NCBI GenBank assembly: GCA_023382535.1
Contig: JAHDWA010000001.1
Location: 506,697 to 570,696 of the forward strand
DNA length: 64,000 nucleotides
Reading direction: 5' to 3'
Origin: Anaerolineae bacterium
GTDB lineage: Bacteria; Chloroflexota; Anaerolineae; 4572-78; J111
The translations under genes and the position numbers were made by a program. The notes below the pieces were generated by a model. It saw only the letters and a list, made by a program, of their open reading frames with translations, had not been told where the DNA came from and made no database searches. Below are positions 53,544 to 62,462 of the stretch, in pieces (the stretch's first letter is position 1; the number at the start of each line of letters is the position of its first letter).

Positions 53544-54509
53544 ATGCGCTACATTCGTTATCTCATCATTGGCTTGGTAGTGATTGCTGCTATCGTTGTC
53601 AGCTTGATGCTCTTTCAGGTAGACACCACTGAGTACGCCATTGTGGTTCAGTTTGGCCAGCCGGTGCAGGCCATCACCGAACCTGGCCTGTACTTCAAGT
53701 TACCCGACCCCGTCCAGAGCGTCATCCGGCTGGATCGGCGACTGCAAGTCTATAATCTGCCCCAGGCTGAGTTTTTGACCGGCGATAAGAAAAACATCCT
53801 GGTGGAAGCCTACGCCACCTGGCAAATTAGCGACCCCGTCGCCTTTTTCAAGAGCCTGCGCGATCCAGCCGGGGCCGATACTCGCCTGGCCGACATTCTC
53901 ACCTCTGAGTTGGGCGCAGCCCTGGGCCAGTATGAACTGACCAATCTGGTCACAACTGAGGCTGAGACCATGCAACTGCCGGCCATGATGGCCCAGGTAA
54001 CAGAACAGGCCGGCCAGCGCGTAGCTACCTACGGCCTGAGCGTAAGCGACGTGCGCCTCAAGCTGCTCAATTTCCCGGAGGCTAACCGGCAGAGCGTCTT
54101 CCAGCGGATGCAGGCTGAACGAGAGCGCATTGCCCGCCAGTTGCGCTCCGAAGGCACGGAGGAAGCGACCAAGGTTCGAGCTGAGGCCGACGCCCAGCGG
54201 ACGACCATTCTGTCCGAGGCCCAACGTGAGGCAGAACAAATTCGGGGTGAAGGCGAGGCCGAGGCCATCCGCATCTACGCCGAGGCGTTTGGCCGGGACC
54301 CCGAATTTTACCAATTCCTGCGCACTCTCCAGGCTTATGATAAGGTTATCAACAACGGTACGACCCTGATCCTGCCCACCGACTCGGAACTGCTCAAGTA
54401 CCTAAACCAAACCGGCAGCGGCGGGGTTCAGACCAACCTGACTCCCACGGAGGCTGAGCCACCGTTAACCATTTCAGAGCCAGACAAGCAACCGGAAACA
54501 AACCCGTAG
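53544..54509 (+). CDS. hflC: HflC-like SPFH protein
   Basis: 321 aa from ATG 53544 (CGGAGGATA upstream; the frame upstream to 53433 is unlikely). One membrane anchor (LIIGLVVIAAIVVSLMLF), SPFH domain from VDTTEYAIVVQFGQPVQAI, then the long coiled coil FQRMQAERERIARQLRSEG with Ala/Glu heptads, and a C-terminal helix. The HflKC complex surrounds FtsH and tunes membrane-protein turnover. Encoded between two HflK-like genes. Confidence 0.92.
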   Translation: MRYIRYLIIGLVVIAAIVVSLMLFQVDTTEYAIVVQFGQPVQAITEPGLYFKLPDPVQSVIRLDRRLQVYNLPQAEFLTGDKKNILVEAYATWQISDPVAFFKSLRDPAGADTRLADILTSELGAALGQYELTNLVTTEAETMQLPAMMAQVTEQAGQRVATYGLSVSDVRLKLLNFPEANRQSVFQRMQAERERIARQLRSEGTEEATKVRAEADAQRTTILSEAQREAEQIRGEGEAEAIRIYAEAFGRDPEFYQFLRTLQAYDKVINNGTTLILPTDSELLKYLNQTGSGGVQTNLTPTEAEPPLTISEPDKQPETNP

Positions 54510-54518
54510 GAGGTTAAT

Positions 54519-55763
54519 ATGGAAGAACGACCGGAAAATGCTTCGGAAGAAGTGCAGGGGAGCGAAGGACTACCGAACGCGGACGAAGTGGCCCGGAGAG
54601 GCCAGCGCCCGGCGGGGGAGCATCCCTCTTCAGGGACGCCGAAGGGCGGGAGCAAAAGAAGTTCATTTGCCGCGCGAAGTGGCTCCTTCGCTGCCTCACT
54701 GAATGGCCTCTTCACTTGGGGCTGGCGTGAGGTGCGCCAAAGTTTGGCCGGGGATGGTCACTCGCCCCTGGACGATTTGCGCGCCGCCTTCGGTCATCTG
54801 AATCCGCGCCGCATCGGCCTGATTTTGGTGGGATTGGCCCTGCTACTCTACCTGTTATCCGGCCTCTACACCGTCCGGCCCGGCGAGGTTGCTGTGGTGC
54901 GCCGCTTCGGCCAGGTGATCACTCCCAGAGTTACCGAAGGACTCCATTACCGCCTGCCCTGGCCTATCGAGCAGGAAACCATTATCAACGTATCTGAGGT
55001 TCGCCGTGAGAGCATCGGCCTGACCGAGCCGGAAGCGGAGGAGCATCCGTTGCACCTGGAAGCCCCTGGCAAGCTCCAGGTGCTCAGCGGCGACACCAAC
55101 ATCGTGGATTACGAGGTCATCGTCCAATACCAGATTAGCGACCCGGTGGCTTATCTTTTCAACGTAGATTATCCTCATTACCAGTTGATCCGGGACGCGG
55201 TGCGGGCCGCCGTCACCCAGGTCAGCGGCTCCACCGGCGTGGATGCCATCCTGACCACAGAGCGTCAAACCTTTCAAAACACCCTCCGCCAGCAAGTGCA
55301 GGCGCTGCTGGACGAGTCGAACAGCGGCCTGGCCGTCGTTGGGGTCAGTCTCCAGAAGGCTTATCCGCCCGACGAGGTCGCCGACGCCTTTCGCGATGTT
55401 TCCAGCGCTCGCGAGGACAAGGACAAAGCGATCAATGAGGCTGAGGGCTATGCCAACAGTATCATCCCCGAAGCCCGCGGCGAGGCCAACCGTACTCTGG
55501 CCGAGGCGGCCGGCTACGCCAAAATCCAGGTGGATCAGGCCACCGGCGCGGCGGAGTCTTTCAAGTCTATCCTGGCTGAATACCAGACCAATAGCAAAAT
55601 CTACGGGGAGGATGTGACTCGCTTCCGTCTGTATGTGGAGACGATGGAAAAGATACTGCCCCGGGTACAAACTTACATTGTGCAGCGCGGCGAGCGGATT
55701 AACCTGCGCTTACTAAATGACGGTCAGGTGGCCACCTTCCCACCCTCGCCCGGAGGTCAATAG
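54519..55763 (+). CDS. hflK: HflK-like SPFH protein
   Basis: 414 aa, ATG 54519 with AGGAGG. A charged, Gly/Ser-rich cytoplasmic N-terminus (~100 aa), one membrane helix (IGLILVGLALLLYLLSGLYT), SPFH domain (VRPGEVAVVRRFGQVITPRV; LSGDTNIVDYEVIVQYQISD) and coiled coil (FRDVSSAREDKDKAINEAEG). Canonical HflK layout, so it probably pairs with the preceding HflC. The CDF fusion would then be a third, divergent SPFH subunit. Confidence 0.92.
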   Translation: MEERPENASEEVQGSEGLPNADEVARRGQRPAGEHPSSGTPKGGSKRSSFAARSGSFAASLNGLFTWGWREVRQSLAGDGHSPLDDLRAAFGHLNPRRIGLILVGLALLLYLLSGLYTVRPGEVAVVRRFGQVITPRVTEGLHYRLPWPIEQETIINVSEVRRESIGLTEPEAEEHPLHLEAPGKLQVLSGDTNIVDYEVIVQYQISDPVAYLFNVDYPHYQLIRDAVRAAVTQVSGSTGVDAILTTERQTFQNTLRQQVQALLDESNSGLAVVGVSLQKAYPPDEVADAFRDVSSAREDKDKAINEAEGYANSIIPEARGEANRTLAEAAGYAKIQVDQATGAAESFKSILAEYQTNSKIYGEDVTRFRLYVETMEKILPRVQTYIVQRGERINLRLLNDGQVATFPPSPGGQ

Positions 55764-55765
55764 TC

Positions 55766-57925
55766 ATGAGTGAGGGCTGGAAGCAGGTCTGGGAAGACAT
55801 CCGCCAGACGTTGGGCGCGCCAAAAACGGAAGAACGACCGGAGGAGCAGGAGAGTGGCAAAGCAGCCCCGCTGGAGGACTTCGCCGAGCCGAAAACCGCC
55901 GTAGAACAGGAACGGGCAGTAGAAGAAATTCAGCCTGATATCTCAACGCCGGAGAGTGAGGCAGAAGAGGAATGGATAGATGAGTCGGTAGAACTTAATG
56001 AAGACCCCAATACCTTGACCGAATCTGCGCCTGAAAAACAGAATTGGCTGCCTACAGCGTTGCTTATCGGCGGAGTCGTCGTGGCTATTTTTTTCTGGCT
56101 GCGCAACCCCCTGGCGGCCCGGCCTCCAGCCGAAAATGTCATCGCGACCTATGACGGTGGTCAGATCACCGTCGAGGATGTCCAGCAGCACCTGGCCCTG
56201 CTCGCCCCCGAAGAATTCTTGCGCCAACAACTCCAAAGTGTGGAGGGCTATAGTTTCTTGATCAATGAGATGCTCACCGATGAACTGGTGCGGCGGTGGG
56301 CCGCTGAGCGCAAGGCCGACCGAGACGACAAATTCCAGCACAGCATGAAACACATCACCGAGGAGATGAACCTCGACCAGTTGCATGATCAGATGCACCA
56401 ACAGCAGGTGGGCGTCACCGAAGCGGACATCCTGGCCTACTACAACGCCAATCGCCAACAGTTTGGGGATCAGACCCTGGCCCAGGCGCGCGACCAGATT
56501 TTGGCGACCTTGGAAGCGGAGCGAGAAGAAGGCTTCGTGCAAGATTATATTAACCGCCTGAAAGAGAACGCCACGATCAGCCGCGATTTTGCCTTATTGG
56601 CAGTGCCGGAACCGACAGAGGCGGAACTCAAAGACTATTACCAGGCCAACCTGGATCAATATTTGCTCCCGGCCCAGGCCGTGGTGGATGAGATTCGAGT
56701 TTCGGTCGGTCAAGATGAGGCGGCGGCGCAGGACAAGGCTAACCAGGCCTTGACCCGGCTGCGGGCGGGCGAGGAGTTTGCCGCGGTGGCCGCCAACTTG
56801 TCTGAGACGCCTCTCTCGGAACAGGGCACGCTTATTCAAAAAGGACAGCGCGACCCGGCCTATGATGAGGTAGTCTTCAACCTGGATATTGAAGAAGTCA
56901 GCGAGGTCTTTCGCGCCGGCGATGCCTTTTATGTGGCGCGGCTGCGTTCCAGCCAGCCGGAACGCCGGCAAAGCCTGGACGAAGCGCGAGCGCAGGTTTA
57001 TCAGGCTGTGCTGGCCCAGAAAGAAGAGGCCTGGTTTAAGGAAAACGCCAATCGCACCTTGTTCACCATTCACGGCGAGCGCTACACTGTGGGCGAGTTT
57101 TGGCAGGAATACCAGGAGTTGCCGCCTACTTTTCTGGTTAACTACCAGGGCGCTGAAGGTCGCCAGGCTTTGGCCGAGCGCCTGATTGAACGCCTGTTGT
57201 TGGTGGAAGACAGCTATGACCAACTGCTCGAAACGGAAAACAAAGCCGAAGTGGAAGAGATGCGCCTGAGGGTGTTGACGCAGATGATGGAGCAGGAAGA
57301 AGTAGACGACAAGATCGAAGTAACCGACGAAGAGCTACAGGCCTACTACGAAGAACACAAAACCGAGTTGGTGCCTCCACCGCAGGCCCGAGTCCGGGCC
57401 ATCACGATCGGGTTGGGCCAAACCGAAGATGAGCGGAAGCAAGCTTGGGACAAGGCCAATGAAGCCTATCAAAAACTGGTACCCGGCCTGCTCCAAACCG
57501 GGGCTGACTTCGCCGAGGTTGCCCGCCAATATTCGGAGGATGAAGCCACCGCCAGCAAAGGAGGCGAGATAGACGGCTGGATTGGCGAAGGGCCTGACCT
57601 GCTGGCCGAATTGGCCGAACATCCCTTTCATCAGCAAATTCTGCAATTGGGTCAGGGAGAAATCAGCCAGCCCTTCGAGTGGGAGGGGGCTATTTACATT
57701 GTCCAGGTGCTTGAGCGCAAAGAGACTGAGCCGCTGACATTTGAGCAGGCCAAAGAGCTGTTGCGGGAGGAACTGCGGCTCAGAAAGCATGATGAGCTGT
57801 CGGCTCAACTTTCCCAGAAGTTGCTGGAGCAGGCGAACGTTAAAGTTTATGACGAGGTGCTGCAAACGCTGATCGCGACCCAAACCTCGACTGGACCGAC
57901 TTCCACCGTTACTACGAGTGAATAG
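55766..57925 (+). CDS. Membrane-anchored parvulin-type peptidyl-prolyl isomerase (SurA/PrsA-like) with two rotamase-like domains
   Basis: 719 aa, ATG 55766, two bases after the HflK stop. Glu-rich cytoplasmic N-terminus (~90 aa), one membrane segment (ALLIGGVVVAIFFWL), a SurA-type N-terminal domain (residues ~130-270), a first rotamase-like domain (~300-400), a linker, a second rotamase domain (~525-650, FAEVARQYSEDEATASKGGE, IDGWIGEGPDL, GEISQPFEWEGAIYIVQVLE) and a C-terminal helix. It assists folding of exported proteins. Coupling to HflKC suggests joint control of membrane and envelope protein quality. Confidence 0.85.
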   Translation: MSEGWKQVWEDIRQTLGAPKTEERPEEQESGKAAPLEDFAEPKTAVEQERAVEEIQPDISTPESEAEEEWIDESVELNEDPNTLTESAPEKQNWLPTALLIGGVVVAIFFWLRNPLAARPPAENVIATYDGGQITVEDVQQHLALLAPEEFLRQQLQSVEGYSFLINEMLTDELVRRWAAERKADRDDKFQHSMKHITEEMNLDQLHDQMHQQQVGVTEADILAYYNANRQQFGDQTLAQARDQILATLEAEREEGFVQDYINRLKENATISRDFALLAVPEPTEAELKDYYQANLDQYLLPAQAVVDEIRVSVGQDEAAAQDKANQALTRLRAGEEFAAVAANLSETPLSEQGTLIQKGQRDPAYDEVVFNLDIEEVSEVFRAGDAFYVARLRSSQPERRQSLDEARAQVYQAVLAQKEEAWFKENANRTLFTIHGERYTVGEFWQEYQELPPTFLVNYQGAEGRQALAERLIERLLLVEDSYDQLLETENKAEVEEMRLRVLTQMMEQEEVDDKIEVTDEELQAYYEEHKTELVPPPQARVRAITIGLGQTEDERKQAWDKANEAYQKLVPGLLQTGADFAEVARQYSEDEATASKGGEIDGWIGEGPDLLAELAEHPFHQQILQLGQGEISQPFEWEGAIYIVQVLERKETEPLTFEQAKELLREELRLRKHDELSAQLSQKLLEQANVKVYDEVLQTLIATQTSTGPTSTVTTSE

Positions 57926-57967
57926 AGGACATCCAAGAGACTAAACTTCTGATTTAGGATAATATAC

Positions 57968-58693
57968 ATGGACAACCCGCTGCTTCGCATCCTGATGTTC
58001 GCCTTACTGCCCGTAACTGCTACTATCATAGGTGGCATCGTGGCCACCTTTCGACCACCGGGACCACGCCTGCGGAGCTATCTCCAGCATTTTGCCGCCG
58101 GGGTGGTCTTTTCTGTCGTCGCCGTCGAGTTGTTGCCAGACATTGTCAGGGTACACCTACCCAGTGAGGTCGGTTTCGGTTTTGCCCTCGGCGTAGGCGT
58201 CATGCTCGGCCTCCGCTGGGCGACCCAAAAGTTAGCACCGGAGGAGGTCAATGTTACGGGACAACCGCTCGGTTTGATCGGCGGTGTGGCGGTAGATGTG
58301 CTGATTGACGGTCTATTGATCGGAATTGGTTTTGCCGCAGGGGCTTCAGCCGGCGCGCTCCTGACTTTTGCTCTGACCGTCGAACTTCTTTCGCTGGGTC
58401 TGGCTATCTCAGCCGCGCTTGGCAAAAGCGGTATGGCACGCAGGCGGACGATTATCACCATAATTCTCCTGGCGCTCCTGGTCTTGGTGGGCGCAACAAC
58501 AGGCGCAACCCTGCTCCAATCGCTCCCGAACCCCGCGCTCGAAATCGTACTTTCCTTCGGCCTAGCCGCGTTGCTATATCTTGTGACCGAAGAATTATTG
58601 ACTGAGGCCCATGAAGAGCCCGAGACTCTATTAGCGACCGCCATGTTTTTTGGGGGGTTTTTGCTGTTTCTGATTCTTGGGATGTTTGAATGA
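57968..58693 (+). CDS. ZIP-like metal permease
   Basis: 241 aa, ATG 57968 (AGGAT upstream). Eight hydrophobic helices; metal-helix motifs AVDVLIDGLLIGIGFAAG and LTVELLSLGLAIS, where the usual HNxxEG is replaced by DxxxDG and ELLSLG. Start of helix 2 keeps HFAAGVVFSVVAVELLP, a ZIP hallmark. Part of the ZIP superfamily but with unusual acidic ligands, so the substrate and even direction are uncertain. Lies between the foldase and a P1B-ATPase on the same strand. Confidence 0.75.
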   Translation: MDNPLLRILMFALLPVTATIIGGIVATFRPPGPRLRSYLQHFAAGVVFSVVAVELLPDIVRVHLPSEVGFGFALGVGVMLGLRWATQKLAPEEVNVTGQPLGLIGGVAVDVLIDGLLIGIGFAAGASAGALLTFALTVELLSLGLAISAALGKSGMARRRTIITIILLALLVLVGATTGATLLQSLPNPALEIVLSFGLAALLYLVTEELLTEAHEEPETLLATAMFFGGFLLFLILGMFE

Positions 58694-58742
58694 GTGTTCA
58701 CCCGACTTATGAATAGTCATTCGCTAAATCAGGAGACAAATA

Positions 58743-61145
58743 ATGGACAAAATACAACTCGACCTAAACGTAGTGCTGCCGGATATTGATGACCGCGATC
58801 GCTGCGTTGACCTGCTGACCAACCGGCTGGCAGCGGTCAAAGGCATTGAAGAGGCTCATATCACCCAGGAAAACGGCAAAACCCAGCTTTGCCTGCACTA
58901 CGATCCCAATCTGCTCACACTCAGCCGGGTGCAGCGTCTGGCCGAGGAAGCCGGCGCGGTTGTGGGTAGCCGCTATCGCCACGAGCAAATCTCCTTTGCC
59001 CGCATGGATGCCGCCGACGCCGCTACGACCTTGACCCAAACTTTGGAGAAGCTCCCAGGCATGTTGCATGCTCAGGTCAACTATGCCGCCCAGTTGGCCT
59101 TTGTCGCCTACGATAGCGAGGTTTTGCAGCGTGCGGCTATCGAGCAAGCGATCCGGCGCATGGGCCTTAAGGTTCTGGCGCCCGCTCCGGCGGAAACAGC
59201 CACCCATGAGGAGCACGAACACGAAGGCCACGATCACGGCAGCGCCCCGGCTTTTTTGCCCCACTGGGTACAGGACCGCTGGACACTCATTTTAGTTGGT
59301 TTGGCCGGTCTCTTCTTCCTCATTGGCTGGGCCGGTGAGACTTTTTTCGGCTTGCCGGAAAATATCGCCCTCATTTTCTACATCTTGGCCTATCTGGCCG
59401 GTGGCTATGATATAGCCACCCACGCCATCCCCGGTCTGCTTAAGGGTAAGTTCGATACCGACGTATTGATGTTGGCCGCTGCTGCCGGGGCTGCCATTTT
59501 AGGTGAATGGCTAGAAGGAGCCTTTTTGCTCTTTCTCTTTAGCCTAGGCCACGCCGGCGAGCATTACGCTCTGGACCGTGCCCGCAACGCGGTCAATGCC
59601 TTAGGTCAGTTGATGCCCAAAACGGCCCAGGTTAAGCACGGCGACCAGATTGTGGAAGAGAAAGTCGAATCCCTCCAAGTCGGTGATGTCGTGGTCGTTC
59701 GTCCCGGCGACCGGCTGCCCGTTGACGGCCAAATTGTCAGGGGTAACAGCGCTATTGACCAGAGTTCCATCACCGGCGAGAGCGTACCCGTGAAAAAAGG
59801 TGAGAATGATGAGGTTTTTGCCGGGACAATCAATCAAGATGCCGCCCTGGAAATCAAGGTAACAAAACTGGCTAAAGACAATACTTTGAGCCGGGTCATG
59901 CAGATGGTCGCCGAAGCGCAGAGCCAGCAAAGCCCTACCCAGCAGTTCACCCAACGCTTCACGGCCAAATTTGTGCCGGCGGTGCTGATTGTCACCTTGC
60001 TCATCATTATCGTTCCCCCATTGGTTGGCTGGATGCCGTTTGCGCAGAGTTTCTACCGAGCCATGCTGCTGCTGGTGGCTGCTTCGCCATGCGCTTTGGC
60101 CCTGGGTACACCGGCAGCGGTGCTGGCCGGAATTGCCCAGGCGGCTCGCAATGGGGTACTAATTAAAGGCGGCGTTCACCTGGAAAATTTGGGTTCGCTC
60201 AAGGTGATGGCCTTCGACAAGACCGGCACACTGACCGAGGGCAAATTCGCTGTGACCGACATCGTGCCCTTGAATGGTACGGCTGATCAACTCTTGCGCA
60301 TCGCTGCGGCAGTAGAGCAGCAATCCAACCACCCCCTGGCCCAAGCGGTGGTACGGGCGGCGCAGGTTAAACAAATTGACCTGCCGGTGGCCGGTGGCCT
60401 GGAAAACGTACCCGGATTGGGAGTGCGCAGCGCCGTGAACGGCCAGCCGGTGCTAATCGGTTCGCTGAAGCTCTTTGCGGAAACTGACGGGCATCGCCTT
60501 GACCCAGTGCTGGCCAAGACAATGGAGCGACTTGAGGCCGAGGGGCGCTCCACAATGGCGGTTAGCCACAACGGCAATTTTTTAGGAGTCTTGGGGTTAG
60601 CCGACGCCCCTCGCCCCGGCATCAATGAAACCATGGCTGAACTGCGCCACCAGGGTATCCAACATTTGGTCATGCTGACCGGCGACAACCGGGATGTGGC
60701 TCAACGAATCGCAGGCACTGTCGGCATGACGGATGTGCGCGCTGAACTGCTGCCCGAACACAAACTGGAAGCCATCAAAAAGTTGCAAGCCAATTATGGT
60801 TCCATCGCCATGACCGGTGATGGCGTCAACGATGCTCCAGCGCTGGCTACCGCTACAGTCGGTATTGCCATGGGCGGCGCGGGTACAGCCGTCGCCCTGG
60901 AAACCGCCGATGTAGCCTTAATGGGCGATGACCTGGGTAAGCTCCCCTTCGCCGTTGGGTTGAGCCGGGCCAGCCGGGCGATTATTCAACAAAACCTGGC
61001 CGTGTCGTTGGGGGTGATTGGCCTACTGATTATTACCTCGGTGCTGGGACTGGTGCAGCTCAGTGGAGCCGTGGTTTTGCATGAGGGCAGCACCATTGTG
61101 GTCGTACTGAACGCGCTTCGACTCCTGCAATACAAGGCCTCTTAG
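58743..61145 (+). CDS. P1B-type metal ATPase with SPC motif (P1B-4-like)
   Basis: 800 aa, ATG 58743 with AGGAGA. Two N-terminal ferredoxin-like repeats without CxxC, a His-rich linker (HEEHEHEGHDHG), then the P-type core: TGESVPVKK, membrane motif VAASPCALALGTP, D492 in DKTGTLT, SNHPLAQAVV and GDGVNDAPAL. SPC in the transport helix marks the P1B-4 class (Co, Fe and Zn efflux in known members). The His-rich linker could sense or deliver metal. Third P1B-type gene in the window and the second intact one. Confidence 0.92.
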   Translation: MDKIQLDLNVVLPDIDDRDRCVDLLTNRLAAVKGIEEAHITQENGKTQLCLHYDPNLLTLSRVQRLAEEAGAVVGSRYRHEQISFARMDAADAATTLTQTLEKLPGMLHAQVNYAAQLAFVAYDSEVLQRAAIEQAIRRMGLKVLAPAPAETATHEEHEHEGHDHGSAPAFLPHWVQDRWTLILVGLAGLFFLIGWAGETFFGLPENIALIFYILAYLAGGYDIATHAIPGLLKGKFDTDVLMLAAAAGAAILGEWLEGAFLLFLFSLGHAGEHYALDRARNAVNALGQLMPKTAQVKHGDQIVEEKVESLQVGDVVVVRPGDRLPVDGQIVRGNSAIDQSSITGESVPVKKGENDEVFAGTINQDAALEIKVTKLAKDNTLSRVMQMVAEAQSQQSPTQQFTQRFTAKFVPAVLIVTLLIIIVPPLVGWMPFAQSFYRAMLLLVAASPCALALGTPAAVLAGIAQAARNGVLIKGGVHLENLGSLKVMAFDKTGTLTEGKFAVTDIVPLNGTADQLLRIAAAVEQQSNHPLAQAVVRAAQVKQIDLPVAGGLENVPGLGVRSAVNGQPVLIGSLKLFAETDGHRLDPVLAKTMERLEAEGRSTMAVSHNGNFLGVLGLADAPRPGINETMAELRHQGIQHLVMLTGDNRDVAQRIAGTVGMTDVRAELLPEHKLEAIKKLQANYGSIAMTGDGVNDAPALATATVGIAMGGAGTAVALETADVALMGDDLGKLPFAVGLSRASRAIIQQNLAVSLGVIGLLIITSVLGLVQLSGAVVLHEGSTIVVVLNALRLLQYKAS

Positions 61146-61292
61146 TGGCAGAGTTGATTGCTTCGTCAGATGCAATAACGCTAGCGGAAAGGATGGAGGC
61201 TTATAGCAACACAATTTTGCGTTCAATGTGGCGCCCGTTTAAGGCTGACTGCCCACTTTTGCCAGGCTTGTGGTGCGCCGGTTGAACAAACT

Positions 61293-61823
61293 TTGTCCCA
61301 GTCCTCTAGTAGTCCACATAGCAACGAGGAATGGTCTAATTTCCACCGATCTATCCCTCTGATTGTCTGGGTGTTGGCAGGTGGGGTAATGTTGCTTGTG
61401 ATCGGATTTCTGTTGCTATTTAATGCGAATCGCCCAGCTCCTACTATTGGCTCGGCCGCTGCTCCACCCGACTCTCCTGACGAGCGGAGTATTCCATACC
61501 CCGAAGTACCCCGCATTTCTCTAGCCGATGCTAAAGCTCGCTTTGAGGCCGGAATAGCCTTTGTAGTGGATGTGCGGAGCCAGGAGGATTATGCAGTGGC
61601 TCACATCCCTAACGCTGTCTCGCTGCCTCTGGCCGATCTGGAAATACGCTACCGTGATCTGCCCCAGGATGTGGAGATTATTACCTATTGTACTTGACCT
61701 AACGAGGAATCGAGCGCCCGTGCAGCGCGAATCCTAATGGAGAAAGGGTATTCCAACGTTAAGGCTATCCAGGGCGGTTTTCGTGCCTGGCAGCAGGCAG
61801 GGTATCCGATTACAAGCAATTAG
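61293..61823 (+). CDS. Membrane-anchored rhodanese with in-frame TGA: candidate selenoprotein
   Basis: 177 codons from a TTG at 61293 to TAG at 61821-61823, reading through a TGA at 61695-61697. One membrane helix (IVWVLAGGVMLLVIGFLLLF), then a rhodanese domain: PRISLADAKARFEAG, FVVDVRSQEDYAVAHIPNAV, and the active-site loop IITYCT-TGA-PNEESSARAA. Many rhodaneses read YCxCPNE here, so the TGA replaces the second, conserved Cys (U135). The end, KGYSNVKAIQGGFRAWQQAG, is fully rhodanese-like. In-frame upstream, 61203-61292 encodes two CxxCG zinc-ribbon knuckles but no standard start codon, so the true N-terminus is uncertain. Confidence 0.72.
61706..61734 (+). other. SECIS-like hairpin 3' of the TGA in the rhodanese gene
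   Basis: Arms 61706-61717 (GGA-A-TC-GA-GCGC) and 61725-61734 (GCGC-GA-A-TCC) form nine base pairs with one A/A mismatch and a 2-nt bulge, around a 7-nt loop starting 20 nt after the TGA. Distance and bulged stem fit bacterial SECIS elements. G is only at loop position 3, a deviation from the usual rule. Confidence 0.45.
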
Positions 61824-61857
61824 AAAAAGAAAAACTTCAAGACTTACGCTTGACGCC

Positions 61858-62361
61858 ATGAAACGAGTACGAAAAGCTATAAAAATTTGGATTGCTTTGT
61901 TTGCTTTGCTGATTAGTGTATTGAGTACCGCTGCTCAATGTGGCAGCCTTGCGGCCGGTCAAATAGGCGGCCCACCCCGCATCATGGTTACGGAGGCTCG
62001 CGCTGGCGCGGCGGTAATGGGCACAGCCGGGTCAGTTTATTTCAAACTGACTAACGGGGGTGGCAGTTCTGATTATCTCCTCAGTGTCGCTAGCGGTGTG
62101 GCCGAGGCGGCTGAAGCGCGTGAAACTGTGATAGAGGCCGATGGAATGGAACGAATGGAGCCCATTTCACGGTTGGAAGTACCGCCCGGCGGCTTGGTCA
62201 ACTTCGAAACAGGCGGCAAGCATGTTATGCTCATCAATCTGAAGCAAGACTTGGTCCCGGGCGATAAGTTACGGCTGACCCTGGCCTTTGAAAAGTCCGG
62301 CCCCATCACCATTGAAGCTGAGATACGCGATTGGGGAGCCATGAGGGAGCACAACATGTAA
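61858..62361 (+). CDS. PCuAC-family periplasmic copper chaperone
   Basis: 167 aa from ATG 61858. Signal peptide (IWIALFALLISVLSTAAQ), then a PCuAC domain: GTAGSVYFKLTNGG, MERMEPISRLEVPPGG, GGKHVMLINLKQDL, GDKLRLTLAFEKSG. PCuAC binds Cu(I) through Met and His and hands it to CuA or CuB sites together with SCO1 and CtaG, both encoded in this window. The family's usual first metal His near the start of the domain is less clear here, while M and H of KHVMLI are present. Confidence 0.87.
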   Translation: MKRVRKAIKIWIALFALLISVLSTAAQCGSLAAGQIGGPPRIMVTEARAGAAVMGTAGSVYFKLTNGGGSSDYLLSVASGVAEAAEARETVIEADGMERMEPISRLEVPPGGLVNFETGGKHVMLINLKQDLVPGDKLRLTLAFEKSGPITIEAEIRDWGAMREHNM

Positions 62362-62462
62362 TGGCTCTCAAGTGAGGTCACATTCCGAAACTGCTCCGAT
62401 TGAAACTCATTCCTCCAAGCTACCAGTGGGTTTAATCTGCCTGATCGTGGAGCGAACTCTTA

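Noticed and set aside
54855..55670. 271-aa minus-strand frame across hflK
   Set aside because: Shadow of a GC-rich coding gene; no start signal and the plus frame is a complete HflK.
57941..57957. CTAAA-N7-TTTAG before the ZIP gene as a DtxR box
   Set aside because: Spacing differs from the other boxes and the right arm is part of the ribosome-binding site; likely coincidence.
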